From Veillonellaceae bacterium (lineage in GTDB: Bacteria; Bacillota; Negativicutes; Veillonellales; Negativicoccaceae): a DNA stretch of 64,000 bases. The stretch's first letter is position 1. Every line of letters starts with the position of its first letter. Below are positions 7,847-18,633 of the stretch, one piece after another. The notes below the pieces were generated by a model. It had not been told where the DNA came from, did not search any database, and was given only the letters and a program-made list of their open reading frames with translations. The translations under genes were made by a program, and so were the position numbers. The stretch lies in contig JALELM010000003.1 of NCBI GenBank assembly GCA_022771805.1, positions 1-64,000 of the forward strand, written 5' to 3'.

Positions 7847-10506
7847 TGCGCCGCTCCTTCCAAATTCGCCAGGAATGCACGCCGCTCCACCAGTGTTTCC
7901 AGTTTTTCGCGATAAGCCGCCAGCTTGTCCCGCTCGCCGGCAACAACCGCCGCCGGCGCTTTGGCGACAAAGCCTTCATTGGCGAGTTTCTTTTCCAGAC
8001 GTTGAATTTCCTGATTCAACTTCGTTTCTTCCTTAGTGATTCGTTCCGTTTCTTTTGCCACGTCCAGCAAATCTGCCAGACCGAGATAAATTTCAAAACC
8101 GTCCGTTAAAGCAGTTAACGCATTTTCCGGTGCGGCGGCAGTCGCTGCCAGGAATTCCAATGCTTCGGTATTTGCCAATTTCCGGAAATAATCCTCATGC
8201 GCCGCTGTCGCTGCTTGCAGGTCATCACGTTTGACTCGCAGTAATACCTTGTACTTACGGCTCGGTGCAACGCCGGCTTCCGCACGCAAATTGCGGATGG
8301 CTTTGATCGCATCCATCAGACGCTCCATACGCTCCGCTTCCTGCGGATACCGGAATGCCTCTTCCGGCTGCGGCCAGCTTGCTACGGCAAGCGCCTTGCC
8401 TTCATGCGGCAAATGCTGCCAAATATGCTCCGTGACAAAAGGCATAAACGGATGCAGCAGCGCCAATGCTTCCCGCAGCACACGAACGAGTACGTATTGT
8501 GCCAATTGTCGGTCGGCAGGGTTGTCGTCCGCATACAGACGCGGCTTGACTGCTTCAATGTACCAGTCGCAGAAATAGTTCCAGGTAAATTCATAGACGG
8601 CATCTGCTGCCGCACCGAGTTCAAATTTCTCCAGATTGGCCGTGACGCTTTCTTCCGTGCGTGCCAACGTCTCCATAATCCAACGGTCCGCCAGCTGCAA
8701 ATCTTCCGGTTCGGGTCGGTACTGTTCATCGAAATCGGTTAAATTCATCAGCACGAATTTCGCCGCATTCCAGATTTTATTGGCAAAGTTTCGATTTGCT
8801 TCCACCCGTTCCATATAAAAGCGCATATCATTGCCGGGCGTATTCCCCGTCATCAGTGTGAAGCGGAGAGCATCCGCTCCGTACTGCTCAATGACTTCCA
8901 GCGGGTCGATCCCGTTACCTAGCGATTTGCTCATCTTCCGCCCCTGGCTGTCACGCACAAGGCCGTGAATAAATACATGCCGGAACGGTGCGCGGTCGGT
9001 AAACTCCAGTGCGGAGAAAATCATGCGCGCTACCCAGAAGAAAATAATATCATAGCCGGTGACCAGCGTATTCGTCGGATACCAGCGTTCAAATTCCGGT
9101 GTTTTATCCGGCCAGCCGAGCGTGGAAAACGGCCACAATGCCGAGCTGAACCAGGTGTCCAATACGTCCGGATCCTGCCGCACCTTGCCGCCGCAATGCG
9201 GACAGACCTCGATATCCATCCGGGACACGACGGTTTCACCGCAATCTTCACAATACCACGCCGGAATCCGATGCCCCCACCAAAGCTGACGGGAAATACA
9301 CCAGTCGCGAATGTTTTCCAACCAATGGATGTAGGTTTGGGTGAAACGCGGCGGCACGAATTCGACATCGCCGTCCGTGACTGCCGCCATCGCCGGTTTG
9401 GCCAGCGGTTCCATCCGTACGAACCATTGCAAGGTGGCCAGCGGCTCGACCGTCACGTGGCAGCGCGAGCAATGCCCGACCGCATGTTCCGTATCTTCAA
9501 TTTTCACCAAGGCGCCCGTTTCGCGCAACTTTTCCACGACAACTTGCCGCGCTTCATACCGATCCAATCCGGCGAACTCGCCGCCGATTTCATTCAGTGA
9601 GCCGTCCGGATTGAGGATGATCAGCGTTTCGAGCTGATGACGTTCGCCCATTTCGAAGTCATTCGGATCGTGGCCGGGTGTGATTTTCACCGCGCCCGTG
9701 CCGTATTCCGGATCGACATACTCGTCCGCCACTACCGGTACGCGCCGATTGACCAGCGGCACGATCACTTCCTTGCCGATAAATGCCGCATACCGTTCAT
9801 CTTCCGGATGCACCGCGACACCGGTATCCCCGATCATCGTCTCCGGTCGCGTGGTGGCGATCCGCAGCTGCCCCGAACCGTCCGCCAGGGCATAGTCCAC
9901 ATAGTACAGTTTGCCGACTTCGTCTTCGTACTCGACTTCGATATCCGACAAGGCCGTCCGGCAGCGCGGGCACCAGTTCGTAATCCGATTGCCGCGGTAG
10001 ATCAATCCCTTTTCATACAGCGAAACGAATACTTCGCGGACGGCGCGGGAGCAGCCTTCATCCAGCGTGAAGCGCTCGCGTTTCCAGTCGCAGGACGCCC
10101 CCAGGCGACGGATCTGCCGGCTGACGCGGCCGCCGTACTCTTCCTTCCATTCCCACGCCCGCTCCACAAATTTTTCCCGCCCGAGTTCTTCGCGCGAAGT
10201 TCCTTCTTTGATTACCTGTTCTTCGACCTTGACCTGCGTGGCGATCCCCGCATGATCCATCCCGGGCAGCCACAATGTATTGTAGCCCTGCATGCGCTTA
10301 AAGCGAATCAACACATCCTGCAGGGTGTCGTCCAGTGCGTGCCCCATGTGCAGCTGTCCCGTCACGTTCGGCGGCGGCAGCACAATGCTGTAGGCCTCTT
10401 TCGTCATGTCCGGCTCTTCATGGAAAATCCCTTCCCGCTCCCAGAATTCATACCATTTCTCTTCAATTTCCGCCGGGTTGTAGGTCGACAAATTTTCGTA
10501 TTGCAC
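7843..10506 (-). CDS. valS: Valyl-tRNA synthetase
   Basis: A class Ia synthetase of about 887 residues. The HIGH-type signature is PNVTGQLHMGHAL near residues 48-60 and the KMSKS loop is GRKMSKSLGNG; the editing domain lies between, and the C-terminal coiled coil (KEETKLNQEIQRLEKKLANEGFVAKAP) is typical of ValRS. An upstream in-frame GTG at 10513-10515 directly abuts AAGGAG and cannot use it, so GTG 10504-10506, eight bases from AAGGAG, is chosen. It is controlled by a T-box leader and overlaps folC by 4 bases. Confidence 0.95.
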   Translation of the reverse strand: MQYENLSTYNPAEIEEKWYEFWEREGIFHEEPDMTKEAYSIVLPPPNVTGQLHMGHALDDTLQDVLIRFKRMQGYNTLWLPGMDHAGIATQVKVEEQVIKEGTSREELGREKFVERAWEWKEEYGGRVSRQIRRLGASCDWKRERFTLDEGCSRAVREVFVSLYEKGLIYRGNRITNWCPRCRTALSDIEVEYEDEVGKLYYVDYALADGSGQLRIATTRPETMIGDTGVAVHPEDERYAAFIGKEVIVPLVNRRVPVVADEYVDPEYGTGAVKITPGHDPNDFEMGERHQLETLIILNPDGSLNEIGGEFAGLDRYEARQVVVEKLRETGALVKIEDTEHAVGHCSRCHVTVEPLATLQWFVRMEPLAKPAMAAVTDGDVEFVPPRFTQTYIHWLENIRDWCISRQLWWGHRIPAWYCEDCGETVVSRMDIEVCPHCGGKVRQDPDVLDTWFSSALWPFSTLGWPDKTPEFERWYPTNTLVTGYDIIFFWVARMIFSALEFTDRAPFRHVFIHGLVRDSQGRKMSKSLGNGIDPLEVIEQYGADALRFTLMTGNTPGNDMRFYMERVEANRNFANKIWNAAKFVLMNLTDFDEQYRPEPEDLQLADRWIMETLARTEESVTANLEKFELGAAADAVYEFTWNYFCDWYIEAVKPRLYADDNPADRQLAQYVLVRVLREALALLHPFMPFVTEHIWQHLPHEGKALAVASWPQPEEAFRYPQEAERMERLMDAIKAIRNLRAEAGVAPSRKYKVLLRVKRDDLQAATAAHEDYFRKLANTEALEFLAATAAAPENALTALTDGFEIYLGLADLLDVAKETERITKEETKLNQEIQRLEKKLANEGFVAKAPAAVVAGERDKLAAYREKLETLVERRAFLANLEGAAQ

Positions 10507-10750
10507 GCAAATCACTCCTTTTTATGTAAAAAAATAAATCCTTCCTCCCATAGGACGAAAGATTTCTTCCGCGGTACCACCTAAATTATCTGACGATCGC
10601 TCGCTGTGCGTAACGTGCACGAACGGACGGGGCTTTCCTCCCGCCGACTCAGGGGTGACTCGTTGCTTGTTTTCCTGCGATGCTCCCACCGTCCATCGCT
10701 CGCCGGAGGAAAACACATGACAACTTCTTCCCGTCATGGTCGTTAGCTTA
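10507..10750 (-). ncRNA. T-box leader controlling valS-folC
   Basis: The 5' leader of valS carries the T-box sequence AGGTGGTACCGCGG on the minus strand at 10569-10582. It is followed by a terminator hairpin at 10530-10565 and upstream by stem-I-type sequences. Uncharged tRNA-Val is expected to stabilise the antiterminator and allow readthrough. I did not resolve the specifier codon with confidence. Confidence 0.9.
10530..10565 (-). terminator. T-box-controlled terminator hairpin
   Basis: Minus strand: AAATCTTTCGTCC-TATG-GGAGGAAGGATTT followed by ATTTTTTT, directly downstream of the T-box sequence. It is the regulated terminator of the leader. Confidence 0.85.
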
Positions 10751-10756
10751 TACCCT

Positions 10757-10785
10757 ATTGTACTCACGGACGGCCGCCTTGTCAA
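10757..10785 (-). promoter_or_regulatory. Promoter of the valS-folC operon
   Basis: Minus strand: TTGACA (10780-10785), 17-base spacer, TACAAT (10757-10762). It lies at the right distance upstream of the T-box leader. Confidence 0.85.
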
Positions 10786-10792
10786 ATCAGGT

Positions 10793-10826
10793 AAAAGAAA
10801 ACACCCGCTCCCGAAGGAACGGGTGT
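10793..10826 (-). terminator. Rho-independent terminator after groEL
   Basis: Minus strand: ACACCCGTTCC-TTCG-GGAGCGGGTGT followed by TTTTCTTTT. It ends the groESL message. Confidence 0.85.
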
Positions 10827-10840
10827 AATCGCCACGGCTC

Positions 10841-12475
<1,635 letters not shown>

Positions 12476-12499
12476 TTAGGCTCCTCCTTCGTTTCGTCT

Positions 12500-12793
12500 T
12501 TATTCTTCAATAACAGCCAGTACGTCGCGTTCCGCAATCAACAGGAACTGTTCGTCATTGTCTTCGATATCCGTACCCGCATAGCGAGCAAAGAGAACCT
12601 TGTCGCCGACCTTCAAGTCCAACGGAATACGATTGCCGTTTTCGGCCACTTTACCCGGACCGACTGCCAGCACTTCACCGCGCTGCGACTTTTTCTGCGC
12701 CGTATCCGGCAACAGGATGCCGCCCTTGGTTTTTTCCTCGGCTTCCACTACTTTAATCAATACACGATCTGCTAACGGTTTGAGCATGTTCAT
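12500..12793 (-). CDS. groS: Co-chaperonin GroES
   Basis: A 97-residue co-chaperonin that caps the GroEL ring. It begins MNMLKPLADRVLIKVVEAEEKTKGGILLPDTA, which includes the mobile loop (about residues 16-32). The C-terminal GTDIEDNDEQFLLIAERDVLAVIEE is typical. First gene of the groES-groEL operon, behind a sigma-A-type promoter and a perfect CIRCE operator. Confidence 0.98.
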   Translation of the reverse strand: MNMLKPLADRVLIKVVEAEEKTKGGILLPDTAQKKSQRGEVLAVGPGKVAENGNRIPLDLKVGDKVLFARYAGTDIEDNDEQFLLIAERDVLAVIEE

Positions 12794-12811
12794 TCCTCCC
12801 TGATTGTTCTT

Positions 12812-12840
12812 GTTAGCACTCTATGTTGTCGAGTGCTAAC
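12812..12840 (-). promoter_or_regulatory. CIRCE operator (HrcA-binding) of groESL
   Basis: TTAGCACTC (12813-12821), nine bases, GAGTGCTAA (12831-12839), extended by one G/C pair on each side. This is the exact CIRCE consensus, placed between the promoter and groES. It implies HrcA repression of groESL under non-stress conditions. Confidence 0.97.
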
Positions 12841-12851
12841 CTCATGTTTTC

Positions 12852-12880
12852 ATCATACTGCATCGGAATGCAAAATGCAA
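12852..12880 (-). promoter_or_regulatory. Promoter of groESL
   Basis: Minus strand: TTGCAT (12875-12880), 17-base spacer, TATGAT (12852-12857). The predicted start of transcription falls at the edge of the CIRCE element. Confidence 0.8.
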
Positions 12881-12918
12881 GTACTTTTTGACATTTTAAC
12901 CTTTTATCTTTTCCGTTC

Positions 12919-13509
12919 TTACTTCCGTTCTTTATTTTTCCCCAATTGCGCGATTACCTGTTCGGCGACCGCTTCCAGTCGCAAGCCGTTCTTCATTGCG
13001 ATCTTCCGCAATTTTGCATAGGCTTCCTCTTCCGTCGTGCCGTAGCGGGCCGCGACAAGGCCTTTCGCCCGTTCGATTTGCTTGCGTGCGGCAAGTTCCG
13101 CCGATTTGCGTTCGCTGTCCTGTTCCGTCTCCCGCTGTTCCTGCCAACGCGCCAGCGCAATCCGCAAGGTAGCGACAAGCGAAGCTTCGTTGACCGGCTT
13201 CAGCAGGTACGCGAACACGCCGGACTCGCCCGCCTGCTGCACCAAACTTTCCTCGCTGTACGCAGTCAGGAGCACTACCGGCCCCAGTCCCCGCTCGCGG
13301 ATTTGCTTGGCCGCACGAATGCCGTCCAGCTTCGGCATCCGAATATCCAGCACGAAGATATCCGGCCGCAGCGTCTCACCCAAGCGACAGGCTTCCCGCC
13401 CGTCATTGGCGACTCCGACCACCTCATAGCCCGCTTCCGTCAACATTTCCGCGATATCCATCGCGATCAGCGCTTCGTCGTCCGCAACGACTACCCGCAA
13501 TGCATCCAT
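12919..13509 (-). CDS. ANTAR-domain response regulator, PdtaR-like
   Basis: A 196-residue two-component output protein. The N-terminal receiver (about 1-120) has acidic residues Asp10/Asp11 and the phospho-acceptor Asp55 in FVLDIRMPK. A short coiled linker (about 125-145) leads to a C-terminal ANTAR domain (about 140-190) with the typical ARKQIERAKGLVAARYG and EEEAYAKLRKIAM segments. ANTAR proteins bind paired RNA hairpins and stop transcription termination. It lies one base after the partner kinase gene; RNA targets are not known. Confidence 0.92.
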   Translation of the reverse strand: MDALRVVVADDEALIAMDIAEMLTEAGYEVVGVANDGREACRLGETLRPDIFVLDIRMPKLDGIRAAKQIRERGLGPVVLLTAYSEESLVQQAGESGVFAYLLKPVNEASLVATLRIALARWQEQRETEQDSERKSAELAARKQIERAKGLVAARYGTTEEEAYAKLRKIAMKNGLRLEAVAEQVIAQLGKNKERK

Positions 13510-13510
13510 T

Positions 13511-14896
13511 TCATTCCTCCAAGGGCAACCGACACTCGGCGCATACGCCGCCCGCCGTATTTTGCAGGCGGAACCGACCGCCGAGATTGATCCGAACCAA
13601 ATTGGCTACGATTTGCAGGCCGAGACGATAGTTTGCCGGTGAAAAATCCGCCGGCAAGGCGGTACCGTCGTTCGTCACGCGAATGACAAGCTCGCCGTCC
13701 CGTACCTCCGCCAGCAGGCGCACCGTCGTTTCCCCGGCGGCCGTGCCGTGCTCGCAGGCGTTTTGTACCAATTCATGCACCGCCATTCCCAACGCGACCG
13801 CACGATCCGAGGAGATCGGCCCCGGATCCGCCGCCACATCGGTCTCGATACGTACGGCCGAGGCCCATTCCTGCCGCATTTGGCCGGCCAACAGCGTCAG
13901 CATCTCCGGCAAACGCACGGCATCGGTGACCTGCTGCGCCAAAATATCATGAATTGCGGCAATCGCCGCGATACGCCGCTCCGCCTCGCGCAACGCCTCC
14001 CGCACTTCGGGTGTGCTGCGCCGACTTTGCAGCCGCAACAAGCCCGCCACCGTCTGCAAATTATTCTTTACGCGGTGGTGCACTTCCTGAATAACGACAT
14101 TTTTTACGAACAGCTCCCGTTCTTTTTCCCGCAGCAACGTCACATCGCGCACGAGAAGCAACACGCCGGCCGGCTTCCCCGCCGCGGGTATCGGCAACGC
14201 ACGCCGCCAGAAAAGGCGTTTCCCCAGGATCGCCTCATCGCTGACGGGTATCCGCTCTTCTTTGGCCTGCCGAACCACGTCGATGTCGTGACTGTCATCC
14301 AAGCGCAGGCGCGGGCCGCTTTCCTCCCGCTCCCGCAGATTTTGCCAGTAGCCGCCCAGCTCGTTGCAGTAGATCAGACGGCCGCTTTCGCTGAAAAGCA
14401 ATATCCCGTCCTGCAAGCCGGCTTCCGGCGTATCCGCAGCCGCCTCCGGATACGGCAGACCGCTCAGTCGCCAAGCGGCCGCCAGCAAATCCGCCGGCAC
14501 ATGTTCCGCCGCACCGACAAACCCGAGCGCGGCAAAGGTTCTCCCCGCATTGTCATGCAGGGGAAATACATCCACCGCCAAGGTGGTTCCGATCTCCGTT
14601 TCGCGCCGCCCGGAAACCGGTTTTCCCGTATGCAGCACATGCGAAAGCACCTGCTCGCGGCTGAGCAGGAAATGTTCGCCGACATCGCCGAAGCCGCTCT
14701 CCCTGCCGACTGCCGGAACAGCCTGCGCCGTGATCCACACAAGCTCCTTTGTCGGCTCCGCCGCAAAAAGCAGTACACTGCGCTGTGTCAAATCCGCCAA
14801 AAACGGCAGCCAGGCCGACATTTCCGTCAGTGTGCGAGCGTGCGTGCTTGAGATCTCCGTCCGCTTGCGATAGTCGGACTCCGTAAACTTTTTCAT
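13511..14896 (-). CDS. Sensor histidine kinase, PdtaS-like (HisKA_2)
   Basis: A 461-residue soluble sensor kinase with no membrane segment. Order: N-terminal sensor of the H_kinase_N/GAF kind (about 20-145), PAS domain (about 155-260, with GILLFSESGRLIYCN), HisKA_2 box EVHHRVKNNLQTV with the phospho-His near 273-274, then a HATPase domain (HELVQNACEHG N-box near 380). It should phosphorylate the ANTAR regulator encoded directly downstream. The start overlaps the tsaD stop by 4 bases, tying this signalling pair to the tRNA t6A operon. Confidence 0.9.
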   Translation of the reverse strand: MKKFTESDYRKRTEISSTHARTLTEMSAWLPFLADLTQRSVLLFAAEPTKELVWITAQAVPAVGRESGFGDVGEHFLLSREQVLSHVLHTGKPVSGRRETEIGTTLAVDVFPLHDNAGRTFAALGFVGAAEHVPADLLAAAWRLSGLPYPEAAADTPEAGLQDGILLFSESGRLIYCNELGGYWQNLREREESGPRLRLDDSHDIDVVRQAKEERIPVSDEAILGKRLFWRRALPIPAAGKPAGVLLLVRDVTLLREKERELFVKNVVIQEVHHRVKNNLQTVAGLLRLQSRRSTPEVREALREAERRIAAIAAIHDILAQQVTDAVRLPEMLTLLAGQMRQEWASAVRIETDVAADPGPISSDRAVALGMAVHELVQNACEHGTAAGETTVRLLAEVRDGELVIRVTNDGTALPADFSPANYRLGLQIVANLVRINLGGRFRLQNTAGGVCAECRLPLEE

Positions 14897-15906
14897 ACCG
14901 TCCCCGTAAACGGCAGGCGCGGATCGGCATTCAGATCCTGCCCCGCCACATCGCCGGCCAAGTATTGATAATAGGCGCGCGCACCGATCATCACGGCATT
15001 ATCCGTGCACAAGCGCAGCGGCGGATACAGCAATGTCCTCCCGTCCGCAAGACAGGCAGCCGCCAGCGCTTCACGCAGCGCGGAATTGGCGGCGACCCCG
15101 CCGGCCAGACACACGGTCGTGCGCCCGAGTTCCGCCGCGGCTCGGCGTGTCTTTTCTACCAAGATATCCACCACCGCCCGCTGGAACGATGCCGCGACAT
15201 CGGCATGGCTGTACGACTCTCCCTTTTGCTCGCAATTATGTAAATAGTTGATGACGGCAGATTTCAAACCGCTGAAACTGAAATCATAACTGTCTTCCTT
15301 GTGCAAACCCAAGGGAAATTCCACGGCGTGCGGATTACCGGTCTTTGCCAGGCGGTCGATTTCCGGCCCGCCCGGATAGGGGTAGCCCATCACCCGCGCG
15401 ATTTTGTCGAAGGCCTCTCCCGCCGCATCGTCTTTCGTCTGCCCGAGAACACGGCATTCGTTATACGCCGGCACATCGACAAGCAGCGTATGCCCGCCGG
15501 ATACGACCAGCGTCAAAAACGGCGGCTCCAGTTCCGGATGCGCCACTAAATTTGCATACATATGTCCTTCCATATGGTGTACCGCCACAAGCGGTTTGCC
15601 CGCCGCATAGGCCAGCGCTTTTGCCGTCGCGACCCCGACGAGCAGCGCCCCGACCAGTCCCGGCCCCTGCGTAACCGCCACCGCATCGACCTCCTGCAGT
15701 GTCGTGCCCGCTTCGTCCAACGCTGCCATCACGACCGGCAACACATCGCGAATGTGGTGCCGCGAGGCGATTTCCGGTACTACGCCGCCGAATTTGCGAT
15801 GCACTTCCACCTGTGTCGCTATCGTATCCGCCAGCACATGACGGCCGTCCTCCACGACGGCGGCGGAAGTTTCGTCACAGGATGTTTCCAAAGCCAGAAT
15901 CTTCAT
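14893..15906 (-). CDS. tsaD: tRNA t6A37 threonylcarbamoyltransferase TsaD
   Basis: A 337-residue ASKHA-fold enzyme that transfers threonylcarbamoyl to A37 of ANN-decoding tRNAs, acting with TsaB and TsaE. It begins MKILALETSCDETSAAVV. The metal-binding HxxxH is in AVHHMEGHMYAN (about residues 108-120), and the phosphate/adenosine loops TLVVSGGHT and VCLAGGVAANSALR follow. It lies downstream of rimI with a 4-base overlap (15903-15906). Confidence 0.97.
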   Translation of the reverse strand: MKILALETSCDETSAAVVEDGRHVLADTIATQVEVHRKFGGVVPEIASRHHIRDVLPVVMAALDEAGTTLQEVDAVAVTQGPGLVGALLVGVATAKALAYAAGKPLVAVHHMEGHMYANLVAHPELEPPFLTLVVSGGHTLLVDVPAYNECRVLGQTKDDAAGEAFDKIARVMGYPYPGGPEIDRLAKTGNPHAVEFPLGLHKEDSYDFSFSGLKSAVINYLHNCEQKGESYSHADVAASFQRAVVDILVEKTRRAAAELGRTTVCLAGGVAANSALREALAAACLADGRTLLYPPLRLCTDNAVMIGARAYYQYLAGDVAGQDLNADPRLPFTGTV

Positions 15907-16358
15907 GCCGTACCTCCGAAATCCCGCGCCATGAGGTAGCCGTCCTCCCGCGATTGCGTATAGGCGTCCGGTCGTTCGGCGCGAACGGTAAAGCCGTGTT
16001 TTTCGTACAGAGCACGTGCCGCCGCATTGCTCTTTCGCACTTCCAAATGCATGTAAACGGCGCGCCGGTCGCTCGCTTCCGTAACGGCGCGCAACAGTAA
16101 CTGTTCCGCTATCCCGCGCCGCCGGTATGCTGCTGCCGTCGCAATACGCAACAGCTGCACTTCATCGGCGACGAAACGCAGGGAAATATAGCCCGCAAGC
16201 GTATTCCCGATCATTCCGACGAGCACACAGCCCGGGCCGTCCAGCACTTCCTTACGCAAAACGGCCGGCGACCAGGGATCCGGAAACGCCAACCGCTCCA
16301 ATTCTTCCAAAGCGGGCAAGTCCGCCGAGATAGCGGTGCGAATATCTATTTTTTGCAT
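15903..16358 (-). CDS. rimI: Ribosomal-protein-alanine N-acetyltransferase RimI
   Basis: A 151-residue GNAT acetyltransferase. The start is ATG 16356-16358; an upstream in-frame GTG would place the GGGAGG ribosome site inside the gene. The acetyl-CoA loop is visible as IATAAAYRRRGIAEQLL (about residues 68-84), and EVRKSNAAARALYEKHGF is the family's C-terminal signature. It lies between tsaB and tsaD, its usual neighbours, and overlaps the tsaB stop by 13 bases. Confidence 0.92.
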   Translation of the reverse strand: MQKIDIRTAISADLPALEELERLAFPDPWSPAVLRKEVLDGPGCVLVGMIGNTLAGYISLRFVADEVQLLRIATAAAYRRRGIAEQLLLRAVTEASDRRAVYMHLEVRKSNAAARALYEKHGFTVRAERPDAYTQSREDGYLMARDFGGTA

Positions 16359-17041
16359 TGTCTCGCCTCCCACAGCACTTCCGCCTCACTGCGCCGAATA
16401 TAGTTCGGCAGCAAACCAATGATATCGTCCTCGCCGCGGCGCGCCCATTCCGCGGCGGCATATTGCGCCACCGCCGCCGCTCGCACGCTTCGCTGCGCGA
16501 CCGGAGCGACCAGGCCGCCCGCCGCGCGGATTTCCTCCGCATAGAGTTCCGCGCCCTCGCCGACACAGAGCGGTGTCGTTCCCGCCGCCCGTTGCGCCGC
16601 ACACCAAGTGTCGATGGCGACCACCTGCGGCTCGCCCGCGATGAGCGTCTCGCCCTGCCAGGTTCCCTCCAACAGGTAGACATTGCGCTTCTGCGCGTCC
16701 AATAACGCCGCCAGCGGTACCGCCGCATTCGCATAATTATACAGCAGCGCCCGCAAGGTATCCACGCCGACCAGTTTCCAACCGCGGGCGAACGCCAATG
16801 CCTTGGCCGTCGCCAAACCGATCCGCAAGCCTGTGAACGAGCCGGGCCCCGTCGTCACCGCGACCCCCTCGATCGTATCCATAGCCGTGCCGGCCAGCTG
16901 CAGAACCGTGTCGATATGCCGCACCAATTGTTCCGAATGCGTCCGCCTGCGGCGAACGGTAAGTTCCGCGATGACCTGTGTCTCCGTCGCCACTGCCACC
17001 GTAGACGCATTCCCGGATGCGTCAAGCACCAGCCAAATCAT
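16346..17041 (-). CDS. tsaB: tRNA t6A37 synthesis protein TsaB
   Basis: A 231-residue TsaD paralogue without catalytic function that scaffolds the t6A complex. It begins MIWLVLDASGNASTVAVAT and has the family motif GVAVTTGPGSFTGLRIGLATAKALA at about residues 59-83. The start overlaps the end of tsaE by 20 bases. Confidence 0.95.
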   Translation of the reverse strand: MIWLVLDASGNASTVAVATETQVIAELTVRRRRTHSEQLVRHIDTVLQLAGTAMDTIEGVAVTTGPGSFTGLRIGLATAKALAFARGWKLVGVDTLRALLYNYANAAVPLAALLDAQKRNVYLLEGTWQGETLIAGEPQVVAIDTWCAAQRAAGTTPLCVGEGAELYAEEIRAAGGLVAPVAQRSVRAAAVAQYAAAEWARRGEDDIIGLLPNYIRRSEAEVLWEARQCKK

Positions 17042-17498
17042 GTGCCACCTCTTCCAACCAACGTTCCGCCGCCGGTGTGTTTGCCGTAATCCGAATCCGT
17101 CGCGTCACCGGATCGATGACCGTTATTTCCACCTGTACCGCCTGCAACGGCAAGACCGCGGGAAATTTATCCGCCCACTCGACCAGTGTCACCCCCGAGC
17201 GGCCGAATTCCTCGAAACCGATGCCGTATAATTCCGCCTCGTCTTCCAAGCGATACAAATCAAAATGATGAAAGGCGGACGTGTCCGTTTCATATTCGTT
17301 CAGAATGGTAAAGGTCGGGCTGACTATTTCCGCCGCCAAACCCAAACCGGCGGCGACACCTTTCGCCAGATGCGTCTTGCCGGCGCCGAGTTCGCCCCGC
17401 ACGGCCAAGTACAGCCCCTCGAATGCGTGCCGCCCCATGCTCTCGCCGAGCCGCCGTGTCGCTTCCGCCGAGCGCCCGATATATTCCCAAGACCTCAT
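17022..17498 (-). CDS. tsaE: tRNA t6A37 ATPase TsaE
   Basis: A 158-residue P-loop ATPase that drives turnover of the TsaBD complex. ATG 17496-17498 is chosen because AGGAGG precedes it and it forms an ATGA overlap with the thiL stop; the frame opens 30 bases further upstream. The Walker A motif is GELGAGKTHLAKG (about residues 37-49), and SPTFTILNEYE and HFDLYRLEDEAEL follow, as in the family. Confidence 0.95.
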   Translation of the reverse strand: MRSWEYIGRSAEATRRLGESMGRHAFEGLYLAVRGELGAGKTHLAKGVAAGLGLAAEIVSPTFTILNEYETDTSAFHHFDLYRLEDEAELYGIGFEEFGRSGVTLVEWADKFPAVLPLQAVQVEITVIDPVTRRIRITANTPAAERWLEEVAHDLAGA

Positions 17499-18457
17499 GC
17501 CTTCCTCCTGAAATGATTGTACCCGCACGCGGGCAATTCTTCCGCCACGCCGTCGCGCAACAAACGCACGCCCGGCTCCGTCGTCGTGTAACCGATTTCA
17601 TACATGCCCGCAGGCACCGCCGCCTGCGCCGGCAAGGTGCCGACCAGCGCAAAATCCTCGCCGCCGTGGAGCACCGCCGCTTCCGCCTCGATACCGAGTT
17701 CCGCCGCAGCCGCCGCTAATTCGTCCTCCCGGGGTAGCCTCGCCGCCTCGATGACCATCCCGACACCCGACGCCGTTGCAATTTCCGCCAGCTCCGAGCT
17801 CAGTCCGTCGCTGATGTCGTTCAGTGATGTAGCTCCCGCCGCACGCAATACTTGTGCCGCTGCCAGTTCCGGCACCGGCCGCAAAAACGCCTGCAGTGCC
17901 CACTGCGGCTCGCGCTTGCCCGTTTCGGTACAGGCCAGTCCCAGTGTCGCCCAGCCGGTCGGCCGGCTCAACACGATCTTTTCTCCCGGCCGTGCCCCGC
18001 TGCGGCAAACAGCCGCCCCCGTTCGCACCGTGCCGAGTGCCGTCACATTGATCTGTACGCCGGCTTCGCTCCGCACCGTATCGCCGCCGAGCAGGACACC
18101 GCCGTACCGGCGCAAGGCGCTGCCGATTCCCCGGTACAACGAGAGGGCGGACTCCCGCGAAAAATCCGCCGGCAACGCCACCGCGCAGAGAACACCGACC
18201 GGCTGTGCCGCCATGGCCGCCAAATCGCTGTAGTTCACCGCCACGGCTTTGTAGCCGATATCTTCCCAGCTTGCCGTCGTCCGGCGGAAATGCCCGTTCT
18301 CCACCAGCATATCCGTAGTCGCCACCAGCTCCGTTCCGAACGGCGGCTGCCATACTGCCGCATCATCGCCGTTCGCCACGCGCACGCCCGCCGCCTCCAG
18401 CGGACACAGCGCACGCAGCTCCTCCAGTAAAGCGAACTCATCCGTGATCCGAGTCAT
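17495..18457 (-). CDS. thiL: Thiamine-monophosphate kinase
   Basis: A 320-residue AIR-synthase/PurM-superfamily kinase that makes thiamine diphosphate from thiamine monophosphate. Visible motifs: NGDDAAVW near residue 30, ATTDMLVENGHF near 48, GGDTVRSE near 117, the GEKIVLSRPTGWA segment near 153, and LHGGEDFALVGTLP in the C-terminal half. First gene of thiL-tsaE-tsaB-rimI-tsaD; the start has GAGGCGG about six bases upstream. Confidence 0.95.
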   Translation of the reverse strand: MTRITDEFALLEELRALCPLEAAGVRVANGDDAAVWQPPFGTELVATTDMLVENGHFRRTTASWEDIGYKAVAVNYSDLAAMAAQPVGVLCAVALPADFSRESALSLYRGIGSALRRYGGVLLGGDTVRSEAGVQINVTALGTVRTGAAVCRSGARPGEKIVLSRPTGWATLGLACTETGKREPQWALQAFLRPVPELAAAQVLRAAGATSLNDISDGLSSELAEIATASGVGMVIEAARLPREDELAAAAAELGIEAEAAVLHGGEDFALVGTLPAQAAVPAGMYEIGYTTTEPGVRLLRDGVAEELPACGYNHFRRKA

Positions 18458-18603
18458 CTTTTCACCGCCTCATTCCTTGTGTCTATTTATTTTAACACAA
18501 TGCCGCCCCACATCCTAAGCATCCGGCTGCGGCAAAATACACCGCAACCCGAATCGGGAACGCAGCAACTTGTGCTGCTCCCGTTTCCGTCGGAACGGGT
18601 AAT

Positions 18604-18630
18604 AAAAAAGAGGACATCGTCCTCTTTTTA
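18604..18630 (-). terminator. Rho-independent terminator after the GerMN gene
   Basis: Perfect 11-bp stem AAAAAGAGGAC / GTCCTCTTTTT with loop ATC, with flanking A/T tracts. It can act on the minus strand right after the GerMN lipoprotein stop. A second hairpin (CCCGTTTCC / GGAACGGG) lies at 18581-18600. Confidence 0.8.
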
Positions 18631-18633
18631 TCT

